Shown here: positions 32,544 through 42,730 of the stretch, in pieces | Layout: every line of letters begins with the position of its first letter | How positions within the stretch are numbered: the stretch's first letter is position 1 | Assembly: GCA_947095585.1 (NCBI GenBank) | Contig: OX352761.1 | Span: forward strand, 83,753,919-83,817,918 | Direction: 5' to 3' | Source of the DNA: Nephrocerus scutellatus | Taxonomy: Eukaryota; Arthropoda; Insecta; Diptera; Pipunculidae | DNA length: 64,000 nt | Program-made: the position numbers and the translations under genes | The notes under the pieces: generated by a model | What the model saw: the letters and a program-made list of their open reading frames with translations, nothing else | The model's database searches: none | What the model was told of the DNA's origin: nothing

Positions 32544-33554
32544 TTACTCCTCATTTAACAATTCTTCATTATTTGTTTTTTTGTTTGCTTTTGTCGTAAT
32601 TGAATTTAGCATATCTATGGAATTAACTGTTTTTGGCACATCATCGCTTGTAAGTTTGATGTAAACAAGTCCACTTGAAGTGAAAACCGAAAATAATTTA
32701 TGCTTACGCCTCATACGAATTGCTTGTCGAAGAATAACTCGCTTATTTTTGGTTAAGCTCTTGTGGAAATAAATCGGGGTGGTCGAGTCTTCACCGAGAT
32801 CTTTAAGCAATAATTGCCGGGAATTTGTCCTTCGAAAAACAGAAAACGCCTTGAGTGTACCGTTTTTATCATGTGCGGTGAGAAATTTAACAATTATAAT
32901 GGAGTCTTCTCTGTGGCTTGCACGGAGGATTTGACACAATTTTGGTGGCTGAAAATTTAACGTGTGACAAAAGTTGGTAAACGTGTTTTTTAAAACCTCT
33001 CCCGGTAACGTTGGTATTCCGATAAGAACTGCATCTGTTTCTAAATTTTTTACATTTATTGCTTCAATCTGTGCCTTTAAGCTAGCGATTTCAGTGCATA
33101 CAGTGTTGTTGTGAGATAAGTTGGCTTGATTATTTTCGTTCATCGTTGTTGTTGTGATTCTCTTTTGAACCTCCTCCTCCAGACAATCTACCCGTGTAAG
33201 AAGTTCCTCGAGGACAGTGACGCGATCATTGAGTTTATTTATATTTAGTTCCAATTCGTCGATTATTTTCATTTTTTGTTCTATGACGGTGATTCTCGTC
33301 GTTAAGTTTTCTTCCATGGCTCTAAGTTGTTCAGAGAGTGACTCACCTTGTAATTTAATCAAGGCGAGGGTTTCAGTGACGTCACTAGTTGTTGTTGACG
33401 TAGTTGTTGTTGTTTTCGATGCCTTTGGTGAAACTTTAGCAATTTTTGCTATCCCCGCTCGTGTTTTTGCTTCTACGTGTGAGTAAATTGATGGTGATGA
33501 TGGGAGTGGAGAGTTTGACATCTTCATTAGTTTTGCATTTTGTTGATGGGTCAT
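32544..33554 (-). CDS. E6 ORF1: coiled-coil RNA-binding protein
   Basis: 336 codons, uninterrupted. Ser/Thr-rich N-terminus with a Thr run (residues about 45-60), a long coiled coil (about 65-135, LSEQLRAMEEN...LNKLNDRVTVLEELL), then a domain of about 150 residues (VLIGIPTLPGEV...SIIIVKFLTAHDK...IYFHKSLTKNKRVIL) resembling the FP-type nucleic-acid-binding domain of insect LINE ORF1 proteins. It would coat the element RNA as a trimer-like particle. It survives intact although ORF2 is dead, which may be chance or youth. The stop is about 290 bases before the first recognisable endonuclease text. Confidence 0.75.
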   Translation of the reverse strand: MTHQQNAKLMKMSNSPLPSSPSIYSHVEAKTRAGIAKIAKVSPKASKTTTTTSTTTSDVTETLALIKLQGESLSEQLRAMEENLTTRITVIEQKMKIIDELELNINKLNDRVTVLEELLTRVDCLEEEVQKRITTTTMNENNQANLSHNNTVCTEIASLKAQIEAINVKNLETDAVLIGIPTLPGEVLKNTFTNFCHTLNFQPPKLCQILRASHREDSIIIVKFLTAHDKNGTLKAFSVFRRTNSRQLLLKDLGEDSTTPIYFHKSLTKNKRVILRQAIRMRRKHKLFSVFTSSGLVYIKLTSDDVPKTVNSIDMLNSITTKANKKTNNEELLNEE

Positions 33555-34282
33555 TGTTTTATGTGTTTATTGAATTTTAAATTTATATTTTTCAATTCAA
33601 GTTCAAATTTTCAGTATATATATTGAATTGATTTTACTTTATTTGAGTTTTATAAGCACAAACTATTTTGCAAGTAGAGAAAGAAAAACACTTCCGATCG
33701 GGTTGAGAGAGAACAATGTATCAATTTATCTAATTTACAAGAACTTTTACAACTGCACTGGTTAAATTCCAAACAACTAATCATCTTACTTCGGCCTAAC
33801 GCCTCTATTTATACTCAATCATAAGCTTCCAGAAACTTCCAATATTGCAGACAGAAATATCCAGAAAATTGTAGCCTTATTCCCATATTTACAACTAAAG
33901 ATACTTATATGTAATAAGTCATCTTCTAAAAATAGACTACATGTTCAATCATGTTCTTTTACAAAAATCGGGCAAACCGCACAAACCGGTCTGACTACCT
34001 GTTTGACCAGTACGCAATGATTCAAACTTGCAGGCGGTTACATTTCAAATTTCAAATAATCTAATAGTCTTAGAACATGAGAGTGCTTATTTTACGCAGT
34101 ACTTTCTTAGTTCTAATTTAGAATTTATTTTTGGTAAATTACGATTTATTTTGGATTGGAACCTTTTGCACTACCGACTATTTTTCGTAGCATTTGCTTA
34201 TTTTAAGTGTGCAGTATTTACATTGCGACTTATCTTAGGATTATAATTCTATTATATGCGCTATTAACTACTTTTCGTAACA
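33555..34282 (-). repeat. E7 3' LTR and promoter-like sequence
   Basis: 34031-34282 matches 37211-37475 (the other E7 LTR), starting TGTTACGAAA on the minus strand and preceded by a purine tract AAGGTGGGGGTAA (34283-34295). Further along the minus strand, 33600-34030 has a TATAAATAG box (33808-33816) and an AATAAAG signal (about 33633-33640), as expected of the rest of an LTR (U3 end, R, U5). That part is absent from the other LTR, so its membership is inference. It could instead belong to the 5' end of LINE E6. Confidence 0.55.
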
Positions 34283-34299
34283 TTACCCCCACCTTAATT

Positions 34300-35312
34300 C
34301 TATTCGTCCCGAACATATTCAGCACTCCTTCTGATGTTGTCCCTTGTCAATCTGTTGATGCAGACAACTTTCTTTTGACATCTGGGGTTTTGTTGAATCT
34401 GATATACTGCGTCGTTGTTCCTCTTGTAGGGTTCTTCCCAACTTTGCTGTGGTTTCTGTAATTTCCCTTCTCTTGTCTTGGAAATGTATAGCCAAATGCA
34501 ATTTTTCATAGTACTCACGCTTTCTTTTCATTTCTTCATTACCATTCACGACGTTATTCTTTACTGATCTATGTACATTGATCACCATTGGTCTTCGATC
34601 GGAATCCTTTGCATCTTGCCCAACTATTGGCGCAACAACTTTGTATCGATGCGTTTTCCCTCTAGCTCTTTGTTGCAGTTTTCTTCTTGCAGCACATTTC
34701 GCACACGTTCGGCATCAGTTTTCAACATCTCTGCGACAATTGAGCCAAAAGAATCGACTTCTTACTTTATCCAGGGTTTTCTTAATTCCCAAATGTTCGC
34801 CTGATGTTCTACTGTGTGCATCGTGAAGAACTGTGTTCACCACTACTTAACACTACTACTTTTGATTTGTAATACAGACCATCGGCAGATTCCCATTGCC
34901 TTACTAGTCCATCTTTGAATCTCAATGACTGCCATTGAGCCCAGTAACTTTTTACTGTCGGACTTGTTGTTGCAATTTCGTGCCACTGCGGTCTTTCACC
35001 TTGCTCCATCAATCGAAGTACTGGACGAATTGAATCGTCCTGCTCTTGTTCTTCCCTAAGCTGCTCTCTTGTCAAATGATCTTTCATCTGCTGGACCGTG
35101 ATTCGTGAAACAACTGAACAATTTTGGATTTCCGGTCTTCTACTTTGTTTGTACCCAGGGACACAACACTGCCTGAATGATCCACCATTGTGATTGCCGG
35201 TCATGCTGAGCGGAACTTCCACATTACGCCATCTCAATACTTGCTTTCTCAAATCAAGTGACACCTGGTTCGCCATCATGAAGTCCAGACCCAATATGCA
35301 TTCATCTTCCAC
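34300..35312 (-). pseudogene. E7 protease end joined to integrase N-terminus; RT deleted
   Basis: 34809-35312 begins with the end of a protease (CILGLDFMMANQVSL) and passes without RT or RNase H into the pre-integrase region (WQSLRFKDGLVRQWESADG). The following minus-strand frames (34571-34830) contain integrase zinc-finger text (SGEHLGIKKTLDKVRSRFFW, then CAKC). 34319-34588 is the rest of the frame, with none of the DDE core. The internal deletion of about 2 kb is in frame. Confidence 0.7.
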
Positions 35313-35348
35313 ACGGGCAACAATAAACCGATGTCGAAACCTTAATCC

Positions 35349-35723
35349 TCAAAACTCGACTGCAAGGAAACGTTCACCCTTAACGGCTGCAGCCTCTCCT
35401 GTAGCTGTCCTCAGCTTGTAGTGATGCCCTCTGTTTACTTTCTCTCCAGACACCATTTCAGGACTTACAATTGATCTGCAAGCTCCTGTGTCTAGAATAA
35501 AATCGCAAGGCCTTCTCTCCAATACACCATTAACAACCAAACTTTTGCAATTCCTTCCAAGATTTGTACTGCGTATTGTGACCCTGAGACATTCCCCTGT
35601 CTTCTTCAGCCTTTGCCCTGCAAAGCTGGTACAAGACGATCGCTCCACCTTTTTCAAATGTTGTGCATCTATTCGCCGTAATCTTTCCAGATTATTGACA
35701 CCATTCACAGGCTGTCTCATCAT
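35349..35723 (-). pseudogene. E7 protease, N-terminal half
   Basis: 125 codons with the aspartic protease motif CDFILDTGACRSIVS (about 35465-35510) and a flap-like GHHYKLRTATGE segment. A stop at 35349 separates it from the C-terminal half at 35312. Confidence 0.75.
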
Positions 35724-35789
35724 GTTTCCAGCGCTTCTTGCAATACCGAATGAAATGTCCAGGTTTCTGACATCTAAAACACCTTAATT

Positions 35790-37173
35790 TAGAATCGAAT
35801 CTGCTACTTCTCTCGTTTTGAAAGCGACCAGTGGTTGATTTCTACAACTTCTCATCAATGAGCGCTTTTATTTGAGCGAGTTCTCTGTTTCCAACTTGCG
35901 TAACCCAACAAAGTTCGAAGACACACTGGCTTTAGCTGCTACATACTCCAAAGCCGACGCCAATACTTGATTCATTGTTTTTCCTCTCGATGTTGTCCTC
36001 AAATGAAATTTCAAGTGTTCATCTCGGATGGCATTGATGAACGCATCCACTGCCAAACCGTCCAAAATACTAGTCGGAACCCCACAATAGGCTTGTCGTG
36101 TTGGCTTAGTTATTTCCCGTATTAATTCTTGAAGCCGTTCTCCTCGCTGTTATTTCTTTATTTGGAGCTGTATTTTGCTTTGCTCCTGGGTGTGGACTGT
36201 CCATAGCGCAAGTCCAACTCTTTCAAGATTCTTCCGGAACTCATCTCGGCATTTGGAATCCTTTGCAATACATCAGCCGCTTTGCCCCTCAACGCTAGGA
36301 TTAGAGAATTAGTTGTTCTTCAGCGCCCCATCTATTGTGTTGTACAGCAGCTGCAAACTGGACTTTGAAATTTACAAAAGCTGTGTCGCCATCAAACGTA
36401 GGTGGCTTCAAAATTCCTTTCTGGTTAATAGAAGATTCTGGAATTACTCTGGTACTGCTTTGTTGAATATTCTCTCTGACGAACTGGGTACGATTGTCCA
36501 ATCGGGTCTCAAACTCTTTAATTTTTCATTCAAGACCACTCATTTCTTCATGAATTCCATTATTCTCACCTTTAAGCGATGTTTGTATTCCAGTCATTTC
36601 ACCTCTTAACTTTTCTTGGATTACATCAAGCTTTTGAATTTGCTGATCAAATTTGGAGTTTAATTCCCGTTTCAGTTCTTGGCTTTGACGCTGCGATTGT
36701 TGATTTTACCGATCCAATTCTTTCTTCAGATTTTGTCCTTGCAGTTCCAAATTATCACTTATTTGAAAATTCAAATCTTTCTTCTGCTGGTTCAACTTCT
36801 CCTTTAGCTTGGAACGCAATTCTAGATTCATCTGTTTGCTCTCCTGACTCTGTTGCTGCGATTGTTCACTATGCCGGTCCAGCTTGCTGTTCATTTGCTT
36901 ACTATGCTGATCAAATTTACAGTTAATTTGTTGTATTATGGCATTAAGCATTGCTTCCATGTTTGGCACACCACCCTTTTCTTCCGAAGTAGCCGTTTTT
37001 CTCTCCACTAACTCCGTCTTAATTGAAAACACTTCACCAGCTTGCTGCTTTTCCCCTTGTTGCAATCGGAGAAATAACTCTTGCTTATTTCCCGCAGTAC
37101 TTAGACCACGCCGTCTTAGCTCTTCTTTAAGCTTCTGGGAACTATAGGATTTAATGTTCACTGCACTTTCCAT
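35790..37173 (-). pseudogene. E7 gag: SAP motif, coiled coil, capsid, zinc knuckle region
   Basis: 37173-36706 starts MESAVNIKSYSSQKLKEELR: a SAP-like helix-turn-helix (about residues 8-38) followed by a very Gln/Lys-rich coiled coil (about 70-155). After a stop, 36301-36501 has the capsid opening LKPPTFDGDTAFVNFKVQF. 35868-36065 has a later capsid helix (VDAFINAIRDEHLKFHLR). 35750-35800 reads a Cys-rich CCHC-like remnant in another frame. SAP motifs bind AT-rich DNA in host proteins; in Gag their role is unknown to me. Confidence 0.7.
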
Positions 37174-37210
37174 TTTATTGTTTAATGTTTATCAGTTTGT
37201 AAAATCATCA

Positions 37211-37475
37211 GGCGGCGGCGGCAGGCGGTTACATTTCAAATTTCAAATTATCTAATAGTCTTAGAACATGAGAGTGCTTATTTTTTAGTACGCAGTACTT
37301 TCTTAGTTCTAATTTAGCACTTATTTTTGGTACATTACGATTTATCTTGGATTGGAACCTTCTGCACTCCGACTATTTTTCGTAGCATTAGCTTATTTTA
37401 AGTGTGCAGTATTTACATTGCGATTTATCTTAGGATTATAATTCTATTATATGCGCTACTAACTACTTTCCGTAA
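37211..37475 (-). repeat. E7 5' LTR remnant
   Basis: Matches 34031-34282 with an extra 'ttagt' near 37289 and a few substitutions. It ends at 37475 where the flanking LINE fragment begins. A (GGC)n tract at 37211-37226 marks the inner edge. Confidence 0.75.
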
Positions 37476-37795
37476 AAATACGTTTTTGTTCAAGTTCCAC
37501 TTGCGACGAAGACGGGCATGCACAAAGCGTGAAATCATATGAAAAGTTAAGAGTGCTGTCGTCAGCGAAAGAATGGATTGGATTAGAAGTGGCGGATCAT
37601 TAATGAAAATCAGAAAGAGTCGGAGACAAAACAGCGCCTTGAGGAACACCGGTGTTGGATTGAAACCGTGAAACCGATTTGAAACCGTCCAATACAACCT
37701 GGTCAGAAAGGTAGTTACTAGTCCAATCGAGGAGGGCCTTATCATATGCATCCATTTTAGACAAAATATATTGATGCCAGATTCTGTCAAATTGT
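37476..37795 (-). pseudogene. LINE reverse transcriptase fragment
   Basis: In mixed minus-strand frames this short piece reads RT motifs 5 and 6: a GVPQG/VLSPTLFLIFIND-type box near 37610-37660 and an interrupted ADD-type position near 37550. The upstream part (DKALLDWT...LSDQVV) is the usual preceding helix of Jockey/CR1-type RTs. Both ends are truncated. Confidence 0.65.
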
Positions 37796-38220
37796 TGTTA
37801 ATCCTTTTGATGATACAATAAAGCCCAAAAACTCAACTTCTTCTTTAAAGAACTTCTTCTTTAAAGAATACAAATTTTTTTAAAAAATTAGCCCGACTTT
37901 CTTCAAATTTTATACACGTGTGTATCTCCGATTAACAACACTTATTGTAAAAACCGAACTTTTTGTAAAAATTTTCAGTTTTTGATTTGAATTATTTTCC
38001 CGTACAAATTTTTTTTACACATGTAAAACATCTCCGATGAGAACCGTTTTTGAAAAATTGAAGTAAAGTGGGCTCTAATATTAATTTTTTCCAAATTAAC
38101 CCGGTTCAAACATTGCGTACATATGTATCTCCATTAGAGAATTTACATGAAAAATTTTAATTTTTATTTCAAGCGATTATTGATTTTTGATCTTATTCGA
38201 GTTTATTGTTATTATTTTAG
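37796..38220 (-). repeat. E4-type 3' UTR repeats in inverted orientation
   Basis: Contains the reverse complement of the LINE-tail repeats seen at 17300-17600 and 39600-40150 ('tgtatctccat...agagaatttacatgaaaaattttaa'). Copies to the right of 39.5 kb are in the opposite orientation. Confidence 0.55.
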
Positions 38221-38530
38221 AACTTGGTTGCGTTTTAAAACACTTTCCAATTCTTTCTTGTTTGCAAATTTTTAATTTCGAACTTGATCGCGTTTACAAC
38301 ACTTTAAAAATTCGTTTGAGTAGCGTTAATAATATTTAAATTTTACGCGCTTGCAACACTTTTTAATTATGCTTGGGCGCCAGCTAGGTTTTTTCGTGCG
38401 GAAAAAAATAAAAAATGATTTTTTTAAGTTCGAACCAACTTCTTCTTTATTAAATCAAAACTCAAAAGACTTAATCTAATTTACTTGTATTTATACTAAA
38501 GGTATCCCAATCGAAGCAAAGTCAGCATAC
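38221..38530 (-). repeat. LTR end, primer site and leader of another gypsy-like element
   Basis: On the minus strand: TATAAATACAAG (about 38492-38503), AATAAAG (about 38445), then TGGCGCCCAAG at 38380-38390, which is the first bases of a tRNA-Lys primer site, then an AT-rich leader with repeated 'gtgttgcaa/gtgttgtaa' text to 38221. This is the layout of an LTR R-U5 region, primer site and leader. No gag follows. Inference from layout only. Confidence 0.45.
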
Positions 38531-40619
38531 TGTCGCTGGTGTGTGGAGTTGACCTGTGGAAACAAGTGAACGTATTTGATATTTACTTACATATGTGCGT
38601 AAAGTTTGAATAAAATAGGGTTTTAAGAAGTGTGTTAAAAATTGATCACAAGTTTCGGCACGCCATATTTAAGATAGTAAAGCGAGCTTCTAAGCTCGCC
38701 ATATGGATAGTTGTAATTCAGTCTAAACACTGAATTATCTTAAAATCCCAATAGTAACCATTTAATTCACAAAATAAGTAAACATTTTTTTTGTGAAAAA
38801 AAAATTATTTTTATTACTTTCTTGAAAATTTTTTATTTTATACAGAAATTTTTTTTTTAAAAACATTCTTTAATTTTTAAAAAAAAACATTCTTTTTTTA
38901 ACAAATTTTTTTTAACAGACGCGCCACACGTGTCACAATTGTTTTAAAACTAGTCCCATTAAATTCTGACTGGTACAAGCCAAGATATACGAGTTCCTAA
39001 CAAAAATTTCCACTAATATAGAACCACGAACTAATGTATTCTGATATGACTACACTACAGCACCCGTGCATGTATATCTATGCAAAGTTAAATGTAGGGT
39101 AGGTCATTCATAAGTGTTAGGTCTTTCTGTCATAAGGGATTTCAGAAATAGACTGAAAAAAGCACATTTAAGCAAACCTTAAAAAAATCAATACCGATGC
39201 GTAAATTGAGTATTTTTTCAGTTTCCTCTAACCAATTGTTTTAAAACCTGTCCCATCAAATTTTGACTGGTAGAAACCGAGATATACGACAGGGCAAACA
39301 AACGGTACAAACGTACAAAACGTGCAAACGTACGCACGCTCGCTGAAAAAATTTTCATGTCCTCTGAATATAAGCTTCGCCGTTCAGGCTCGCAATAATA
39401 TATGCTTGGTACCGCGTGTGCTTTAAGGAAAAAGAGGAGAACGGACATTTTAACAGAAAGTGTTGTCATTGGTGATACATACGTGTTCAAAGTTTGAATA
39501 AAATCGGGCTTCAGGAAGTGGTTTTAAAATTTATTACAAGGCCAGCGAACCAACCATAAACGCACGGGCACGCCAAGTTAATATAGAGAATTTAAAAACC
39601 AAACCATAAAAATTTAAATTTTTCATATAAATTACTCAATCAGAGATACAAATGTATATTTTGAAATGTTGAATAAAATCCAGCTATTCATTATCATCGT
39701 AGATACACATGTGTGCAAAGTTCAAATAAAATGGGGCTAATTTTGAAAGAAAAAAAATAGATAGGAGCCACTCATTCCTAATTTCTACAGAAAGTGTTGT
39801 CATCGGAAATTTTCATGTGTTCAAAGTTTAAATAAAATGGGGTTTATTTTGAAAGAAATTATATGAGAGCCCCTCGGGCCTTCCAAATTGTTACAGAAAG
39901 TGTTGTCATCGGAGATACGTGTAAAATACAGGTTAATTTTGAAAAAAATTAAATGGATGCCCCTCGGTCCTGGACCCGATCACTCCAAATTTTTGCAGAA
40001 AGTGTTGTCATCGGAGATACACGTAAAATGGGTTTAATTTTGAAAAAAATTAAATGGATGCCCCTCGGTCCTGGACCCGAAAACTACAAATTTGTGCGGA
40101 AAGTGTTTCGGATATACACATGCGTGTCATGTTTGAATAAAATCTGGCTTAAGGAAGTGGGTTAAAAATTGATAGCAAGATTTGGCGACAAGCCACAAAC
40201 AAACATATGCAGTTAACGTAGAAAATTAAACAAGTAAATGTAAAAAAACTTCGTTTTATATATAATTCTAAAAGCGGCACACAATCGCTTATTATTTGGT
40301 AATAATCGCCAAAATATCTGTTTTTGAGGTCGGGGCTACATCAAAGAATTTTCTTTTTTCTAAACTTCACACGCGCCACACACGACTCGCGACACGAGCC
40401 AAAAACGGGATATCCAAATAGGCCCCTGACGTTGAGCAGCTCACAAAATTTCAGCCCTCTAAGTCGTGCGACAGGTAGTTAAAAAAGGCCTCAAAAAACG
40501 AGAAAATGGCGCGATTTCAAACCATCAAACTTTTCACATGCGAAACATGACACGCGTCATACGTGGAATATAAAAAATCCTATTTTGGACTTAGCCACTC
40601 ACAATTTAGGATGCGCCTA
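38531..40619 (+). repeat. Degenerate LINE-tail repeat field
   Basis: About 2 kb without genes. Repeating motifs: 'gtttgaataaaat.gg..ta', 'ggaagtg.gttaaaa.ttgat', 'gcccctcggtcctggacccga' and 'cagaaagtgttgtcatcggagatac'. The clearest tandem pair is at 39918-40000 and 40004-40090 (about 88 bp). A pair 297 bases apart starts at 38939 and 39236 ('ttgttttaaaac'). These look like 3' UTR arrays of E4-type LINEs. Confidence 0.6.
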
Positions 40620-41545
40620 AAAAACTTTTTTTTATGGCAATTCTGGAATATGGTCATTATGGTCTTGAATTTCGGAAAAAAAGCAATTTTTCAAGCTATT
40701 CGCATGAAATTCGGTATGTAGGGCTAAGATGCGACTATAAAACTTTTTCATATGGCAATTCTGGAATATGGTCATTATGGTCTGGAATTTCGGGAACAAA
40801 GCAATTTTTCAAGCTATTCGCATGAAATTCGGTATGTAGGGCTAAAATGCGACTATAAAACTTTTTCATATGGCAATTCTGGAATATGGTCATTATGGTC
40901 TGGAATTTCGGGAACAAAGCAATTTTTCATGTGATTCGCATAAAATTTGGTATGTAGGGCTAAGATGCGACTATAAAACTTTTTCATATGGCAATCCTGG
41001 AATATGGTCATTATGGTCTGGAATTTCGGGAACAAAGCAATTTTTCAAGCGATTCGCATTAAATTCGGCATGTAGGGCTAAGATGCGAGTATAAAACTTT
41101 TACCTATCGCAATTCTGGAATGTGGTCATTATCGTCAGGAATTTTAGGAACAAAGCAATCTCTCAAGGGATTCGTGTGAAATTCGGTACGTAGGACTAAG
41201 ATTCGGCTATAAAACTTTTTCCTATGGCAATTCTGGAATATGGTCATTATGGTCTGGAAAATCAGTAAGAAAGCTATTTCTCAAGCGATTCGTGTGAAAT
41301 TTGGTATGTAGGACTAAGATGCGACTATAAAACTTTTACCTATGGCAATTCTGGAATATGGTCATTATGGTCTGGAATTTCAGGAACAAAGCTATTTCTC
41401 AAGCGATTCGTATGAAATTCGGTATTTAGGACTAAGATGCGACTATAAGACTTGAAATTCAGGAATATGGTCATTATGGTCTGGAATTACGGGAACAAAT
41501 CAATTTCTCAAGCGATTCGCATGAAATTATGGTCTGGAAGTTTGG
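40620..41545 (+). repeat. 118-bp minisatellite, about 8 units
   Basis: Units start at 40634, 40752, 40870, 40988, ~41106, ~41224, ~41341 and ~41451, each beginning ATGGCAATTCTGGAATATGG and containing 'cgcatgaaattcggtatgtagg'. The first four are almost identical; later units diverge and the last is shortened. Open frames through it are by-products of the repeat. Confidence 0.9.
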
Positions 41546-41559
41546 ATACCATTTTGAAA

Positions 41560-41755
41560 TGTCCACTCCGGGCAGACGCAGACGCAGACGAATGTTAGCT
41601 GCACTCTTCAACTTCATGCAATTCACTTTGGCAAGTATGTGAAAAGTTATTAATCGTTAATGGAACAAAAATAAATCTTAAATTAATTAAATCTAAGACC
41701 GAACGGTCATAATAACTATTTTTTTTTTATTAAATCGAGTTTTTACTAACTTTAC
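41560..41755 (+). repeat. Right end of a 297/17.6-type LTR (E11?)
   Basis: AATAAA near 41668 and an AT-rich end directly before a tRNA-Ser primer site. Left boundary not determined. Assigned from its position next to the primer site. Confidence 0.5.
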
Positions 41756-41771
41756 TGGCGCAGTCGGGTAG
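41756..41771 (+). promoter_or_regulatory. Primer binding site, tRNA-Ser type
   Basis: TGGCGCAGTCGGGTAG matches the tRNA-Ser-complementary primer site used by 17.6 and 297 elements, apart from one extra G. The following 150 bases carry a repeated 'aaacttcttagtgaaaaa' text as in leaders of that group. Confidence 0.7.
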
Positions 41772-41930
41772 TTCAGTGAACTGTCAAAGATTCCTAGTAA
41801 AAAAGTAAAACCTTTTAAACTTTTTCGTTCAATAAAACTACTTAGTGAAAAATTAACAAATTTTAAACCATTTCGATCAATGAAAATTCGTAGTGAAAAA
41901 CCCTATTTTTCCTTGCAGTATGTGCAACGC

Positions 41931-42730
41931 GGTGTATATTGCGTAATACCGCGGACTGGTGCGGTCCTTACTCTCTGTACTGTTCTAGTTCACGGACGAG
42001 GTTCTTCTCCCAGGCTGCTTTCTTTCGCCGGTGAACTGTGTTTTCATATCTTCTGAGCTCTTTATATTCATCTTCGCGAGCCCGCGTTCTATGAGATTGT
42101 TGCATTGCTCGGTACGCAACATTCTTACGTTCAGTCGCTAGCTTACTTTTGTCATCGAACCAGTCGTTCCGATCTCTACGACTACTTCATAAGATGGAGT
42201 CAGCAGTACTAATGACAGTATTCCTAAGGCGTGTCCATTTCTCTTCTACGCCTGGCACATCAGCCTCAGGACTTACTCTTCCTGCATTTATGGCGAGTCC
42301 TATCGCTTGACCGTAGTTGTTTCTGGTCTCTTCGTTGCGAAGGGCAGCCGTGTTGACTCGAATCTGATTCGCGGATGCTGTCTTTCTTGATGATGCAATC
42401 CGCGCTAGGAGCACCATACCAACAAGATAGTGGTCCGAGTCGACGTTGGCACCTCGGTACGTTCGTACCGTCATCAGATACGAGTTGTGGCGGCGGTTTA
42501 TCAACACGTGGTCTATCTGGTTGCGAGTGGCTCCATCAGGAGATACCCAGGTGGCTTTGTGGATATTTTTACGCGCAAACCGTTACTCGCGACCACAAAA
42601 TTATTGCTTGCTGCCATCTCTATGACTCGTTGTCCATTGTCATTAGTGTTCTCGTGTAATCTATGGGTCCCAATGTACTGCCTGAATACTGGCTCCCTAC
42701 CTTTTTTGGCACTCATATTCCCCAGAATGA
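41931..42730 (-). pseudogene. E8 RTE-clade LINE: endonuclease C-terminal half and linker
   Basis: On the minus strand LGNMSAKKGREPVF (42710), HENTNDNGQR, then the RTE signature NQIDHVLINRRHNSYL...RGANVDSDHYLVG with the catalytic SDH (about 42440), and the EN-RT linker rich in Arg/Glu/Lys down to 41931. A frame change near 42525 and a stop near 42187 break it. The RT domain that should follow is absent. The N-terminal half of the same domain is at 61500-61945, displaced by E9. Confidence 0.8.

Larger units (their letters stand above)
29354..33554 (-). mobile_element. CR1-like LINE E6
   Basis: A minus-strand LINE with an open ORF1 (coiled coil plus FP-like domain) and a decayed ORF2 (endonuclease, RT). 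There is no RNase H. ORF1 type suggests the CR1/L2 side of the LINE tree rather than Jockey proper. The 3' UTR is truncated 25 bases after the stop, at the E5 insertion. Confidence 0.75.
33600..37475 (-). mobile_element. Ty3/gypsy deletion derivative E7 (SAP-Gag)
   Basis: A minus-strand element with LTR sequences at both ends, gag with SAP motif and coiled coil, protease, and an integrase N-terminus, but no RT, no RNase H and no integrase core. It can only have been mobilised in trans, if at all. The outer boundary at 37475 has no visible target duplication; the 5' LTR is short (265 bp) and fused directly to a GGC repeat, with no primer site seen. Confidence 0.7.

Noticed and set aside
39218..39490. 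90-codon minus-strand frame
   Set aside because: Lies in degenerate LINE-tail repeats, with no motif and no homologous open frame in the sister repeats.
40634..41094. Series of 60-74-codon frames on both strands with similar text
   Set aside because: By-products of the 118-bp minisatellite, whose unit length is not a multiple of three.
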